Assembly (NCBI GenBank): GCA_009760855.2
Contig: WPIO01000023.1
Span: 192,501-251,000, forward strand
DNA length: 58,500 nt
Reading direction: 5' to 3'
Source of the DNA: Cristatella mucedo
Taxonomy: Eukaryota > Bryozoa > Phylactolaemata > Cristatellidae
Below, in pieces: positions 1 through 21,854 of this stretch. The notes under the pieces are model-generated. The model ran no database searches. It worked only from the letters and a program-made list of their open reading frames with translations, and was not told the DNA's origin. Position numbers and translations under genes: made by a program. Within the stretch, counting starts at the first letter, position 1; each line of letters opens with the position of its first letter.

Positions 1-107
1 GCGGCAATACGGGCTCGCCCACCGCAGGGTTCGAACCCAAGACGTCGGGACCTCGGTCGTGAAGAACAACCGCCTTACTTACTAGGTTATCACGGCCCAC
101 CATAAGC
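1..107 (-). mobile_element. tRNA-derived SINE (family 1), cut by window edge
   Basis: Read on the minus strand this is the SINE head: A-box-like tract, ...aaggcggttgttcttcacgac..., and B box gggttcgaaccc. It matches the better copies at 14.55 and 21.23 kb. The tail is outside the window. Confidence 0.75.
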
Positions 108-599
108 GGCTCCTTTATCGCGTCTGCTTAGGGCTTTTGGGCTTCCTGTTTTAGATTATGCGCTTTTTTAAACGAATAGATTGCTTTTATTTCGAATGTT
201 TGCAGTCTCCGTCGTTTTGTTGGCTTCCTCGCTTTCCATCGCGGTCATGCAAAGCGAAGTGCTCGACTTTTAACGCAACCCTGAAGAGGTACTTCTTCAA
301 GCCAGCCATCGAGAAGGACTTAAGCCCGCCGCCACCAAACTCTCAGCCCAGACGGCGCTCTGAGCCATGGAACGCCCACTGGGCAGCCGCCTCGGAACTG
401 CCGTCGTCTCAAGTGAACCCACGCCCCTGCCTGCGAATCCTCGGGTGGTCGAATGCTAGAAGTTTTGTTGAATTCATCTTCGTCATTTTTTATTATTTAG
501 CACAAAGTCCGAGGCCTTTCGAAGTTAGAAGAAGACGCGGGCCGCGCGATCAAAGGGCGATCGGTCTCATTTTCGCTAAAGAACCAAATCGGAAGTCTA

Positions 600-1090
600 G
601 CCAGGGCCCTCGCCATATTTCAGGTACGCTCCATCGCGGCTACGAGACGCCGCCGCCACGAGCGCTGGCGCGCGCACGGAGCCATTTTCGAGCTCTCGCC
701 CGCCGTCGCTCGATCGCTCGCGCGTCGCTGCGAATTGCGTAGGTCTCCTCGCGCCCCCCGCAAGAAACCCTTTGTCGCGCGTCGCCCTTAGGAGGAGCCT
801 CGCTCGCTCTTTCTCTCGTTGCGCAGCTCCAACCCCGTCACGTCGTCTGCGCCGCCGACGAGCTAGCTCTGCCACCGGCCCTCTGCCCTCTGCCCTCTGC
901 CCTCTGCCCTCTGCCCCGCCTCTTTTCTTCGCTGCGGTTGTTGGGCGCCGCCGGTTGCTTTTCTCCACATAGAAAGGGCCGGCGTTGCGTACCCAAGCGT
1001 AGCTTGTCTCGTCGGAGCTCGAAAAAGAAATTCCCTCCCTCGTCCTCCTCGGTTCGATCGTTGGATTCTGCTGAGCGCGTCTCCTTGTAG
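600..1090. promoter_or_regulatory. CpG-rich region upstream of TPH exon a
   Basis: A dense CpG stretch stands out against AT-richer flanks. It includes a 7-bp CTGCCCT tandem repeat at about 882-920. It could be a CpG island or an internal promoter giving transcripts that start at the ATG at 1130. No TATA box or coding sequence for the missing ACT half was recognised. Inference from base composition and position. Confidence 0.3.
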
Positions 1091-1120
1091 GATCATAACA
1101 TCAACGTTCTCTACATTCAG

Positions 1121-12754
<11,634 letters not shown>

Positions 12755-12855
12755 TCGCCAAGCCTCACGTACACTATACAGTGGCAGGCGGCCTAAATTG
12801 ACTATTGGTTTCTTCGCTTCTCGATTGTACTGACTGTAACCACTTGTGATCAAAT

Positions 12856-12861
12856 ATTAAA
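12856..12861 (+). terminator. Candidate poly(A) signal of TPH (ATTAAA)
   Basis: ATTAAA lies about 100 nt after the stop, followed by a T/GT-rich stretch. It is the common variant hexamer. A canonical AATAAA at 13753-13758 is a more distant alternative. This rests on position only. Confidence 0.4.
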
Positions 12862-12869
12862 CTTTCAAA

Positions 12870-14545
12870 ATGTCTTCACTAATCTTTTCTCGTAGCGTTG
12901 TGATAATGTGTGATATCAATGCATTATTATGGGTTTATGTATGAGCTTCTGAGTGATAGTCGATAGTTTCAAAGAATGTTTGGCACTTGATTTCGGAGAC
13001 CTTCAAAGCAACACGTTTTGGCTTTGGTAAGGTAGCAACTTGGTAGCAACAAAATATTGCTCTAATCATAAAAAAATTAGGCAAATCTGCGATCAGTCTT
13101 CAAGTTTAATGACAGTAAGCTTAGCATTAACGTAGACGTTTAAGAAGGCGTGTGACGTGCATAGCTGTTAAAAGCTGACTGCACTCTGGCAGTGGCTTTT
13201 GCTTTTGAGTACGCTCAAGAAAGCACCCTAGCCCAATACCCTCTGAGTCCTCATAGTTCCGCTAAGTTAGAGACAGCGAGGCAGACGCTTATGTTCTCGT
13301 AGATTCACGCATTATACCTAAAATCAGTAGAAAATAGCTCCTAATTCATATTCACGCCCTGACCGGTTGGATACAAATTAAGCGACTAGTGTCACTAACT
13401 CTTTACCCTGAGGTTCAAAATACTGTATATGAGCATACTTTCTCCTAGCTTTTGTCCCGTACTCTAATCGTGCTTTTCAAACTGCCTTTGGTACTCTCTC
13501 GGTTAGACAAAAAACTAAGGAGCGGATGGGCCTGAACAGTGGCATCGGCAGACCACTGCTCCGTGCAACGTGTCAACGTCTCCGCAAAGAAACGGCAAGA
13601 GCGTCACTTTAAATCTCCCACAAAATATCCCAAAGGACATTTTGATATAGGCAAAACTGAAAAATGGCTACAGTTGCTGCAATTGTCGATTTGGCCTAAA
13701 GTAAAACAGTCTTGTTCTTTCGTGTATCGTTTGGAATTCCGCATGTGAGAGGAATAAAAATTATAATAACAATGTAAACCCTCTAAGGGAAGTAGATCTC
13801 GGTTGTGGCGCTTTAAAGCTCGCTGCAAGAGTAGCAGCTGCCAATAGTTAATGAAAGGTCGGGTATCCTGCTCGGGCTATAATGCAAGAACACCCCAACT
13901 ATCATACTTAGACGAACATGAAAAGGAAATCTCACGAAAGACACTCATAGCGGCTGGATAGTAAGATCCCTGATTAGCTGCATAAGATGAATCATGCACA
14001 GGAAAGCATGGCACGGGAAAAGGACAAGTTCAGTGGGGTGCTATAAAGAAAGCTCTTCACTCTTGTTCTTAGTCACGAAGTGCACTGTTTTATTACGAAC
14101 GACGACGTAGCCAGGGCTGTTTGAAACAGGTACGTTTTTGGCTTCTTCTGTTTTTGGCTCCTGAAATGTCGTAAAGTCAGGTGATGTCGGTCGATAGTGA
14201 TTTCCACGCTGTGGTAGTATGTTAGCTGAATTCGTGGTCTCTGGGAGATATCGATTGCTCCGAAGTGTGAGGATCAGGCTTTTACAAGTGATTTAAGCGT
14301 TTCGCGGATTAAGATTTTCAAGAGATTCACTGGCAGTGTGACTGTAAATGCTACCTACAGGAGTGTAAAAGATGTCGCGTCGAGCTGTATTTTATTTGGC
14401 CTTATAAAGTTCAATAGGTTGCCAAGAAATCTGCTGTTGTCTTTATGCTCTTGTAAATAGCTTCAAAAATCTGTGAGAAAGCATATGTATTTTCGAATTT
14501 GAAGGCATAATTTAATAACAGAATGTGATTTTCTGGGGAGCTAAA
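12870..14545. other. Intergenic stretch, nothing recognised
   Basis: Only short ORFs without motifs (for example 13539-13748) are present; none resembles a known family. Confidence 0.5.
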
Positions 14546-14547
14546 CG

Positions 14548-14735
14548 TACGATTGGTAAGCCGCAACGGCTCAGTAGGTAAGGCGGTTGCTTTTCACGAC
14601 CTCGGCCCCGAGGTCGCGGGTTCGAATCTTGTGGTGGGCGATCCTTTACCGCCACTGCAAGCGATGGTGATAGTCGTAAAGACTCTTCTGTCGCTATACA
14701 AAAAGAGGCTGTTTAATCAGCTAGTACGATTCTTT
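14548..14735 (+). mobile_element. SINE family 1, well-preserved copy
   Basis: A box (tggctcagtagg in related copies; here cggctcagtagg), a palindromic GACCTCGGCCCCGAGGTC segment, B box gggttcgaatc, then a body ending aaagaggctgtttaatcagc. This is Pol III tRNA-type SINE organisation. Confidence 0.85.
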
Positions 14736-14739
14736 GGCA

Positions 14740-17175
14740 CACTATGCTTATGCGTGCACTTAATTAAGGAATGTCCTCACGATGGCGTAACAGTATTTGA
14801 GCTTGCACCGCATTGGCATCAGCTAAAATTCTTGAATAAGTACTGGCTGACCGCGAACATGCTCTGAGCAGTACCATGCGGAAAAATTCTGACGTAGCGC
14901 ATTAGCAATACACCGTGTATGTAGTTGAGTAACCAACTGTTGTCTCGTGTGCCTCTTCTGTCTAGCTCGGCGATCAAGGGGTTTGGTAGTGGGTGAACTT
15001 TCACATGCAAATGAAATTGCAGACGCTTCAACAGATTTTGAACCGGATGTATGTTTAGTCTGACCTGAAAAAGAATCCGAGAAGCCAAAAAATGTTGAGT
15101 AGGTGCGACGGTTGTTCAAATCTTTTCGTCACCCTTTCATAGCAACGACCCTGGCTACGATACGCGGCTTAGGAACCAGTTGTCCGACGTAATGGCAGCG
15201 AGGTGCTGCTGGGCGAAGACGTGGTAATAATAAGTGTGCTTTTTTTGGAATACCATGCCGCTGTTACTGGCCACAGTTCACTGCCACAGAAATCCAGCTT
15301 CGCTAGTTACAAATGTGTCTAGGATCGTGCCGTGTCCTCTTACAGCAGCGTTAAGCGACATTACTTTGACCTCGGCACCAAATCGCACAGCCACTCCGCT
15401 CCACCTCCGGCAGGCGAGCTCCTTGCTGCGGCCGTGGAGCGTCATTTACTTAACCCTCTTCTGTCTTTCAGAGCCGGTACCAAAAGGGAAAGTTAGGTGC
15501 ACAAGTGAGCCTAATGCTTCACTCTTTAGCGAAGTAATCATCCCGCTCTTCAAGCCAAGGAGCTCGCTCCGCGACTCCGCGTTGCGCTTGGTCAGCTGGA
15601 ACGTGCGAGTACACGTACGCGTTCGACAGCGGAGAACTCCGACTCTCATGGCTCGCACACCCCCAGTCCTGTGACAGACAGCTCGGCGAAAGCCGTAAGG
15701 CCTCTGCTTGCGCCATACAAGCTCAATCGTTTGACCTTTCGTAATTATTCACCCACGATTCACCCATCGCCCTTCCAAAGCGTTCGCGTTGTCTCTTGCT
15801 GCTCTTCTTCTCTCCAAAAACTTTCTCAGAGTGTGTTGCCCGATTCTTATCTGTCGCTGATTCTTGAGTCATTATTGAATTCAGTCAATGTTTTCGCTTC
15901 AAACTACTTAAGCTCAACACGCACTATGCCGTCGGCAAATCTCCCAGACTCTACACGATTCTTGTGTGGCTCTAGGAAAAATTTTCCAGGAAAGAATTTT
16001 TATTCATTGAGCTTTCTTCATTTTTATGCGTCTTTTACATTAAATATTTAGCAGATACTTATCCACTACCACTCTGTCTCTTGATCTGAATAAATTTCTG
16101 ATTTTTCTACTTTACCGAGTTCCTCGGGGACATCTCTGATCCGATTCGAGAAGACAACTTGAAACTCACCTTTGAGTGCTACCTCCTCAAAGCTAAGTGT
16201 CATATATACCCCTAAAGTTAACCACCTGTCTGCGACATGGCATCAGCTTGAAGGGTGGAGCTAATTTTCCCGTACTTGTTTTTGTGGCTCTACGCAAAAA
16301 ACGAGGTACAATGCCCAAACACGTCATATTCAAAATCAGAGAAAATCGGGTCAATGTGGTGGCAAATTAAAAAACTGTGTAGGTAACTTGTTTTAATTTC
16401 CAGCTCAAGTAAAAATGGCAGTTTAAGCTACCAGCGCGCACAGCCATACGCCATGACACTGCAGGCAATGGGCTAGCTTGACGTGTTGCATATACGACAA
16501 GGAGAACCGTGTCATTTACAGTGACATGACCACGGAATAGGCCCTACGGTAGCCTCAGGTTATTGTGTAAGAGCTCCGACAGCATCTTGGCGTGCTGCAA
16601 AAGCATCCGCTACCACAAACTTTTCACGCTACTATTGACAAAACAGAATAAGATTTTTCAGTTGTCAATATATGGGTCACATATCAGTTTAATGGTGCTA
16701 CGTAACACAATTTTCGTTCCCATACGTAATCTCCTATTATGCCTCAGAGGTACGGAAAATGGAAATTATTCCCTAAAAAATTCCTTCCTACTAGGACAGT
16801 GATTAATCTGAAACTAACCCATTTCCGATTAGAAAACTGATGAATTCGCATCTTTTGGTTTACATTTGGCCAATAGGAACAGTAAATGAATTACAATTGA
16901 CAAGCATTCAAAGCTTGATAAAAATTGATAAGCATTCACTCTGAAGTCAAACAAAAAGTATCCATCCAGAGTTCAGAAGTAAGTAGATGTTCTAGATTTT
17001 CGGCTATGCTGCAAATCGCTTTCTCGATGAGGCTCTCCATCCGTCGTCTCCCGTCGAGTTTTCGTGAATACTTGGTTACGACGTTCAAATTTGAGAAAAT
17101 CCGGCTGATAGCTCTCGCCTTACTCCACTGATTAGGCTCTTGTGTTCTTCTTGAATTTTTAAAAACAAATATTAG
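14740..17175. other. Intergenic stretch, nothing recognised
   Basis: The longest ORF (15234-15674, 146 codons) has no recognisable domain and unremarkable composition. Others (16563-16802, 16925-17131) likewise. Not called as genes. Confidence 0.5.
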
Positions 17176-17179
17176 CTGA

Positions 17180-17345
17180 TTCAATAGCCTTCTTTTATAG
17201 CGACAGGAGAGCCTTTATCACAACCACTTGCAGCGGCGATAAAGCATCACCCAATGCAGGACTCAAACCCACGACCTCAGGACCGAGGTCGTGAAAAGCA
17301 ATCGCCTTACCCAGTGAGCCGTCCTCAAGATAAGCGCCAATGTTG
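17180..17345 (-). mobile_element. SINE family 1 copy
   Basis: On the minus strand: acggctcactgggtaaggcg, cacgacctcggtcctgaggt, a B-box-like gtgggtttgagtcc, and the ctgcaagtggttgtgataaa body. Confidence 0.8.
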
Positions 17346-17634
17346 TTTAATGAGAATAGTTCGAAGGAGAATAATGGAGAATAATTCGAGGGAAATTCTG
17401 CCTCTCTGGTTGGCATAGTTCTTTATGAGAGCCTGAACCAGCTGCTCATATCTCCAGCCTTGTAATTGCCCAGAAAGACGTGAGCTATTGCTCCGAAAAA
17501 CTCTGCCAATCAGCTATCTGCGTCCAGTTTAGATTCTTGGCAAATTCGTAACTGGCCAAGATCTAAATCTGCCGCCCTTCGAATATACCAGATTTGACCT
17601 TTACCTTCGACAGCTGTGGAAGGAGAAAACCGCT

Positions 17635-18050
17635 GACTCAGCGTCTAGAGCCGTGACAAATTGCTTTATGAGGCCTAAATGTAAGTGCTGCAGTGGCACC
17701 AATACCTGTATTCATCAGCACCCACTTGATGTTGCTCTTAACCGAAGAGAACTCAGTCCTCTGTGGCCAGTGCCTTTTGGGATAGTGTGCTTTGGTGTTC
17801 CGGTTGTCCAGTAGGCAAAGAAAGCAAGGAAACTTTGTAAAACCGCCTTGGAGGCCCATCAGCAATGGCAACATTTTGAATTATTCAATGACCTCCCAGC
17901 CATAGTAGCCATACCTCAAAGCACTGAACAACATCGTGGCACTGGCGAAATCCTCTTTGAGGTGAACAATCTAAGGAGCATTACTGGGAGACGGTCACTT
18001 GTTCTCGTTGTAAAACAGCCCAGCTTTGTGGCTCCGGGATGAGCTGTCTA
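17635..18050 (-). pseudogene. Decayed transposon-like ORF (GFTKFPCFLC family)
   Basis: The minus-strand ORF at 17638-17874 reads MLPLLMGLQGGFTKFPCFLC and then LDNRNTKAHYPKRHWPQRTE. This resembles a multicopy ORF family common in invertebrate genomes with the pattern LLGLQ.G.TK..CFLC.WDSR......WP.R. A stop interrupts the upstream extension, so this is a fragment. I believe the family is mobile-element-derived but cannot name its class. Confidence 0.6.
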
Positions 18051-18084
18051 CGAATAGGCGACATTCGTAAGGGTTTCATATGGT

Positions 18085-18255
18085 AAATACTAGCTGATTT
18101 AACAGCCTCTTTTACATAGCGACAGAAGAGCCTTAATGGCTATCACCACCGCTTGCAGCGGCAATAAAGGATCGCCTACGGCAGGATTCGAGCCCACTAC
18201 TCGGAATCGAGGTCGTGGTTAGCAATCACCTTACCTAGTGCGCCATCACGCACTA
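18085..18255 (-). mobile_element. SINE family 1 copy
   Basis: Minus-strand head and body (caccaccgcttgcagcggca reverse, gcagcctcttttacatagcg reverse) match the 14.55-kb copy with moderate divergence. Confidence 0.8.
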
Positions 18256-18954
18256 TGGTACTGATAGTCTCAAATAGACCGGCTACATGGTTGCACAAGC
18301 GCAGCCCATCTTTCTGATTGAAAAAGCTGAAAAAACTTGGCAAAGCTATCTCTGATCAGTTACTTTCCCATTTTAATGCAATATGTTCCATTTTTGTTAA
18401 CCTAAATATCAGATGTTCAGCATTGATCTTGTTAAGACTAGGGTCTTTGATCAGACTGTTGAAGTATTTTTTGGCTGGGAATGTATTACTTTCTCTCCTC
18501 AGCCGCATCTGAGAAATTGAGATCTTGATCTGCAATATCCTCCTCGCTTTCTGGTTTAGTGCTCTCCCGAGAAGATTGCCGATCCCTCTCCAAAGGATTT
18601 GGGACGAGCAGCTAAGGGCAGTGCGGTACTTGGGCGAAGGATGGATGAAGGATGTGCGGAGACATGATGCAAGATGCATTCTTTCCAGTTCGACATTTGG
18701 AATTGTATATCATGCAGAAGTAGCAGTTGCTGGAAAGCTCAGTTGTTTTCAGCCAAATTCTTGGAATAAAAAACTGTATGACTCTTTTTCTCTCCTGTAT
18801 CAGCCAGTAAGCATACCTGAATTTATAAATTTAAAAACTATATTTCAAACAAAACCTGTTATCGCGCAAGAAATTCCATCTAGCAAGCAGTAATTGATCA
18901 CCTTACCTTAACGAGTTCTCTTGCAGTGTTTGAATGTGAAAGGAGTTCCGTGGG

Positions 18955-19115
18955 GTCCCTGGGTCTTAGTTCGAGAGTAAGGTGATCGCTCTTCACGATC
19001 TGGGCCATGTGTTCAAGTCGAGAGTGGTCGATTCTTTATTGATCACTGCAAGCGGTGGTGATGGTGGCAGAGGCCCTTCTACCGCTATATAAATGAGGCT
19101 GCTTAATCAGCATAT
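18955..19115 (+). mobile_element. SINE family 1 copy (variant head)
   Basis: The body gatcactgcaagcggtggtg and the tail tataaatgaggctgcttaat are clear. The head (gggtcttagttcgagagtaa) is closer to the variants at 45.4 and 57.6 kb, suggesting a subfamily. Confidence 0.75.
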
Positions 19116-19119
19116 ATAT

Positions 19120-20280
19120 AGATTTATCTTGTCTTTATATCCGAAAGGCATGACAAAGAACGCTTTTAGGCTCTTGTCTTGATAAATTGTCACACACGTT
19201 GCAAAATGCACCAGCTGGGTGCAAGCAATCTCTTGATATCCTGTTAACCAAATTTGGCTTTTCTCTATTCTCTTACTTTGCAATAGCATAAAATAAAGTA
19301 TTCGTTTAAGGCACCGGTACTGTTACAGTTTTATGGATTCTACACTAAAGATTTATGTCTACCTAACCCTTGCTGGTTTGGGTAGCGGCAAAACGCAGCT
19401 ATATTCGCGAACCTGACATCCGCACCGTGCAACAGCAAAACCGGAAAATTTTAAAAACATTATCGTCCTTACCATAAATGCAAAATTGTGTTGAACAATA
19501 GCTATTTTTTATTTACAAAAACCATGCGGGAATAGGAAAACACACTGTTTCCCCAGTGACAAAAATTGATACATGTCATCTTGGGTTTTAATAATAGCTA
19601 AGCAAGTGAGATGAAAAAACTCTTGGGAACCATTGTTGACGAAATGTAGCTTATTCAGCGATTATAAATCCTATGCTGAAAGCCGTTTACATGTGAAACA
19701 TCATGCATCAACAGTTTGTAACTAGGCGTAATTTCTTCTGATATATTAACTCGAGTTGCTTTGTGCGCAAATTCCAGTCAAGGTTGGCTCATTCGGCATC
19801 TTGATATGGGTAGCGGTAGAAGAGCCTGAGCGGCTTTCACCTAGCATTGACCTATGACCTACGACCTGAGTCGCGAGCAACGAGCCTTGCCGGGTTAAGG
19901 TGTGGCACATTCCTGTATTTATATTTTTAGGCACAATGATGTTTAAAGAACTCCACGGTATATATTGCATTTACAACAAAGTAAAGCGACAAGCTTATAC
20001 AGTTCCTGATCCTACAACTTATTGAGCAGAACGTACTTGGAGCAAATAACATGATATCTCGCTATCCCACTTGTGGACTGTTGAGTTAGTAAACATATCT
20101 GTTACTACTTTGCATTTTGAAAGTTCGCTCTGAGTGCACATATTCATTCCGCTGCTCCATCTTGAGAGCTAAACGTTTTGAGAGCTGTCCTAATAGAGCA
20201 CCCGAGGTTTAAACATTTTAACAAACGCAGCTAACTAAACTTATCGCAATCCGAAATATCCTACAAGTAGCGTACTCGCT
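19120..20280. other. Intergenic, little recognised
   Basis: Apart from the doubtful SINE at about 19.8 kb, no gene or repeat was recognised. Confidence 0.45.
19795..19915 (-). mobile_element. Possible degenerate SINE family 1 copy
   Basis: gcggtagaagagcctgagcg and the gacctacgacctgagtcgcg stretch fit the reverse of the SINE body and head, but many positions differ. Confidence 0.35.
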
Positions 20281-20286
20281 TTTGTG

Positions 20287-20334
20287 GCGCCTAGAAAGAG
20301 ATTAAGTTCTCTGAGAGCGCTTTATCAAATACTA

Positions 20335-20365
<31 letters not shown>

Positions 20366-20366
20366 G
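20287..20366 (+). mobile_element. LINE family A 3' end with (ATT)n tail
   Basis: gcctagaaagagattaagtt...ctgagagcgctttatcaaat followed by about nine ATT units. It has the same end as the minus-strand LINEs at 39.24 and 40.92 kb. Confidence 0.75.
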
Positions 20367-20369
20367 TGC

Positions 20370-21220
20370 TACTGGTCGGAGTTCTGGAAGTTCCGCGGAC
20401 TTCGGCAGATGTCTCAGAGCTTATTTGGTTCTTAATAGCGTTGGTCCAGCTATAGGCATAATTTCGTGACGGAGAATAATTCTATGATCTCAGTGGGGGC
20501 TTGCTCTCCTCAGCGGCCCAGCCGGTGAGCGCGGTGCGATACTAACTGCAGTACATTTTTGCCCATGGCGAACTAGACTGATCCATCGGGACGATAAATG
20601 CTACAAGCATTGTTTGAGTTATTTAACTATTAAAGACATTTATGCTGTTGCGAGACTAATTATTCAATGGACCTAAACACTTTCTGCTTGCCAGCTGCTT
20701 GGACATACAATTTCTTTTATTATTGCTATGAGGTCTGGCGTACGCTAAGTAGCTCTAGAATTTGCAAGCCTAGACTCAATTTCTGGTCGCAGTTATGGCC
20801 TTCCAATCGTGTAACGATCAGCAGTCCGCTCCACAGTTATTATGTCTAGCGAAGCAAACACAGCGATCTTCGTGTCTGCTAAGCATGGCTGGACAGGCTT
20901 AGCCTGCCCTTAGACTAGGGCCAAATGGGCGACGATATCCATTCATCTTGGCTATTGGAAGACGAAGCTCGTTAGCCAAGACGTGGAATCCGGCGAAGAA
21001 GGTCCCGGTCGCTTACTGTCAACATCTCAAAGGATGGATGACTTGCATTCACTGACAATGCGGCCAACTACAGAAGGCTATGAGGACCCTCTGTCCGACT
21101 GTAGTAAAAGTTCAGCACACTTACGGTTATGGCTTGTGTATTCCTCGTTCCCCTGTAGTATGAATGTAGTATGTTCGGAGCCTTTACCGATCTGGAGTTC
21201 TCGGCGAACTGAGATGTGCA
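20370..21220. other. Intergenic stretch, nothing recognised
   Basis: Short ORFs only; no motif or repeat recognised. Confidence 0.45.
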
Positions 21221-21224
21221 TACT

Positions 21225-21400
21225 TTCGGTGAGCCGTAATGGCTCACTAGGTAAGGCGGTTGCTTTTCACGACCTCGGCCCCGAGGTCGTGGGTTCAAAT
21301 CCTGCAGTGGGCGAGCCTTTATCGCTACTGCAAGCGGTGGTGATAGCCGTAAAGGCTCTTCTGTCGCTATACAAAAATATGATGTTAAATCAGCTAGGAT
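21225..21400 (+). mobile_element. SINE family 1, well-preserved copy
   Basis: Perfect A box TGGCTCACTAGG, palindromic GACCTCGGCCCCGAGGTC, B box GGTTCAAATCC, body and tail as at 14.55 kb. Confidence 0.88.
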
Positions 21401-21474
21401 TTATTTCGAGTCTCCGTTATTTAGTCACTTGTGCCTCTGGCGACATGGTTAGTACTACGGGACAACGGTGACCG

Positions 21475-21540
21475 TCGTGAGCAAATTTAACATACCTAGA
21501 AAAAGCTTAAGTTCACTGAGGGTGCTATTATTATTATTCC
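21475..21540 (+). mobile_element. LINE family A 3' end fragment
   Basis: ctagaaaaagcttaagttca + ctgagggtgctattattatt matches the LINE terminal sequence, directly after the SINE. Confidence 0.6.
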
Positions 21541-21854
21541 TTCCCCTTTCGGGAAGTTAGTAAAATTTAGTTTCCTACGTACCCCCATAGGCTTGTGTAC
21601 GCAGGGTGTCCCAATAGAGCTGTTTAGTTCCCTTATTATTGTTGGTGCATGCGATCTTATTATAAAGAGGTTTAATCAATCTGCCTCCCACATGGCACTA
21701 GCCTGTGATAGCGACATGGCAAGAAGCGGCATAGATGGGACATTGGGGACCGAGTCGGAGCCTCGAGATTCGGTTTCAATTGTGTCTGACGAATGTTCAG
21801 ACATTTTTTTCAAAACGGCCTATGGTTTACCGCAGACTATAAAGTAGCTGGGTC

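Noticed and set aside
158-742. 194-codon + ORF before TPH
   Set aside because: Arg/Ser/Ala-rich translation of CpG-rich DNA with no motif, overlapping minus-strand ORFs of the same kind; no splice continuity with TPH exon a.
14548-14660. Functional tRNA gene
   Set aside because: A and B boxes are present but no cloverleaf closes, and the same unit recurs with a SINE body and tail.
15234-15674. 146-codon ORF as a gene
   Set aside because: No recognisable domain, no splice partners found, and overlapping ORFs of similar length on the other strand.
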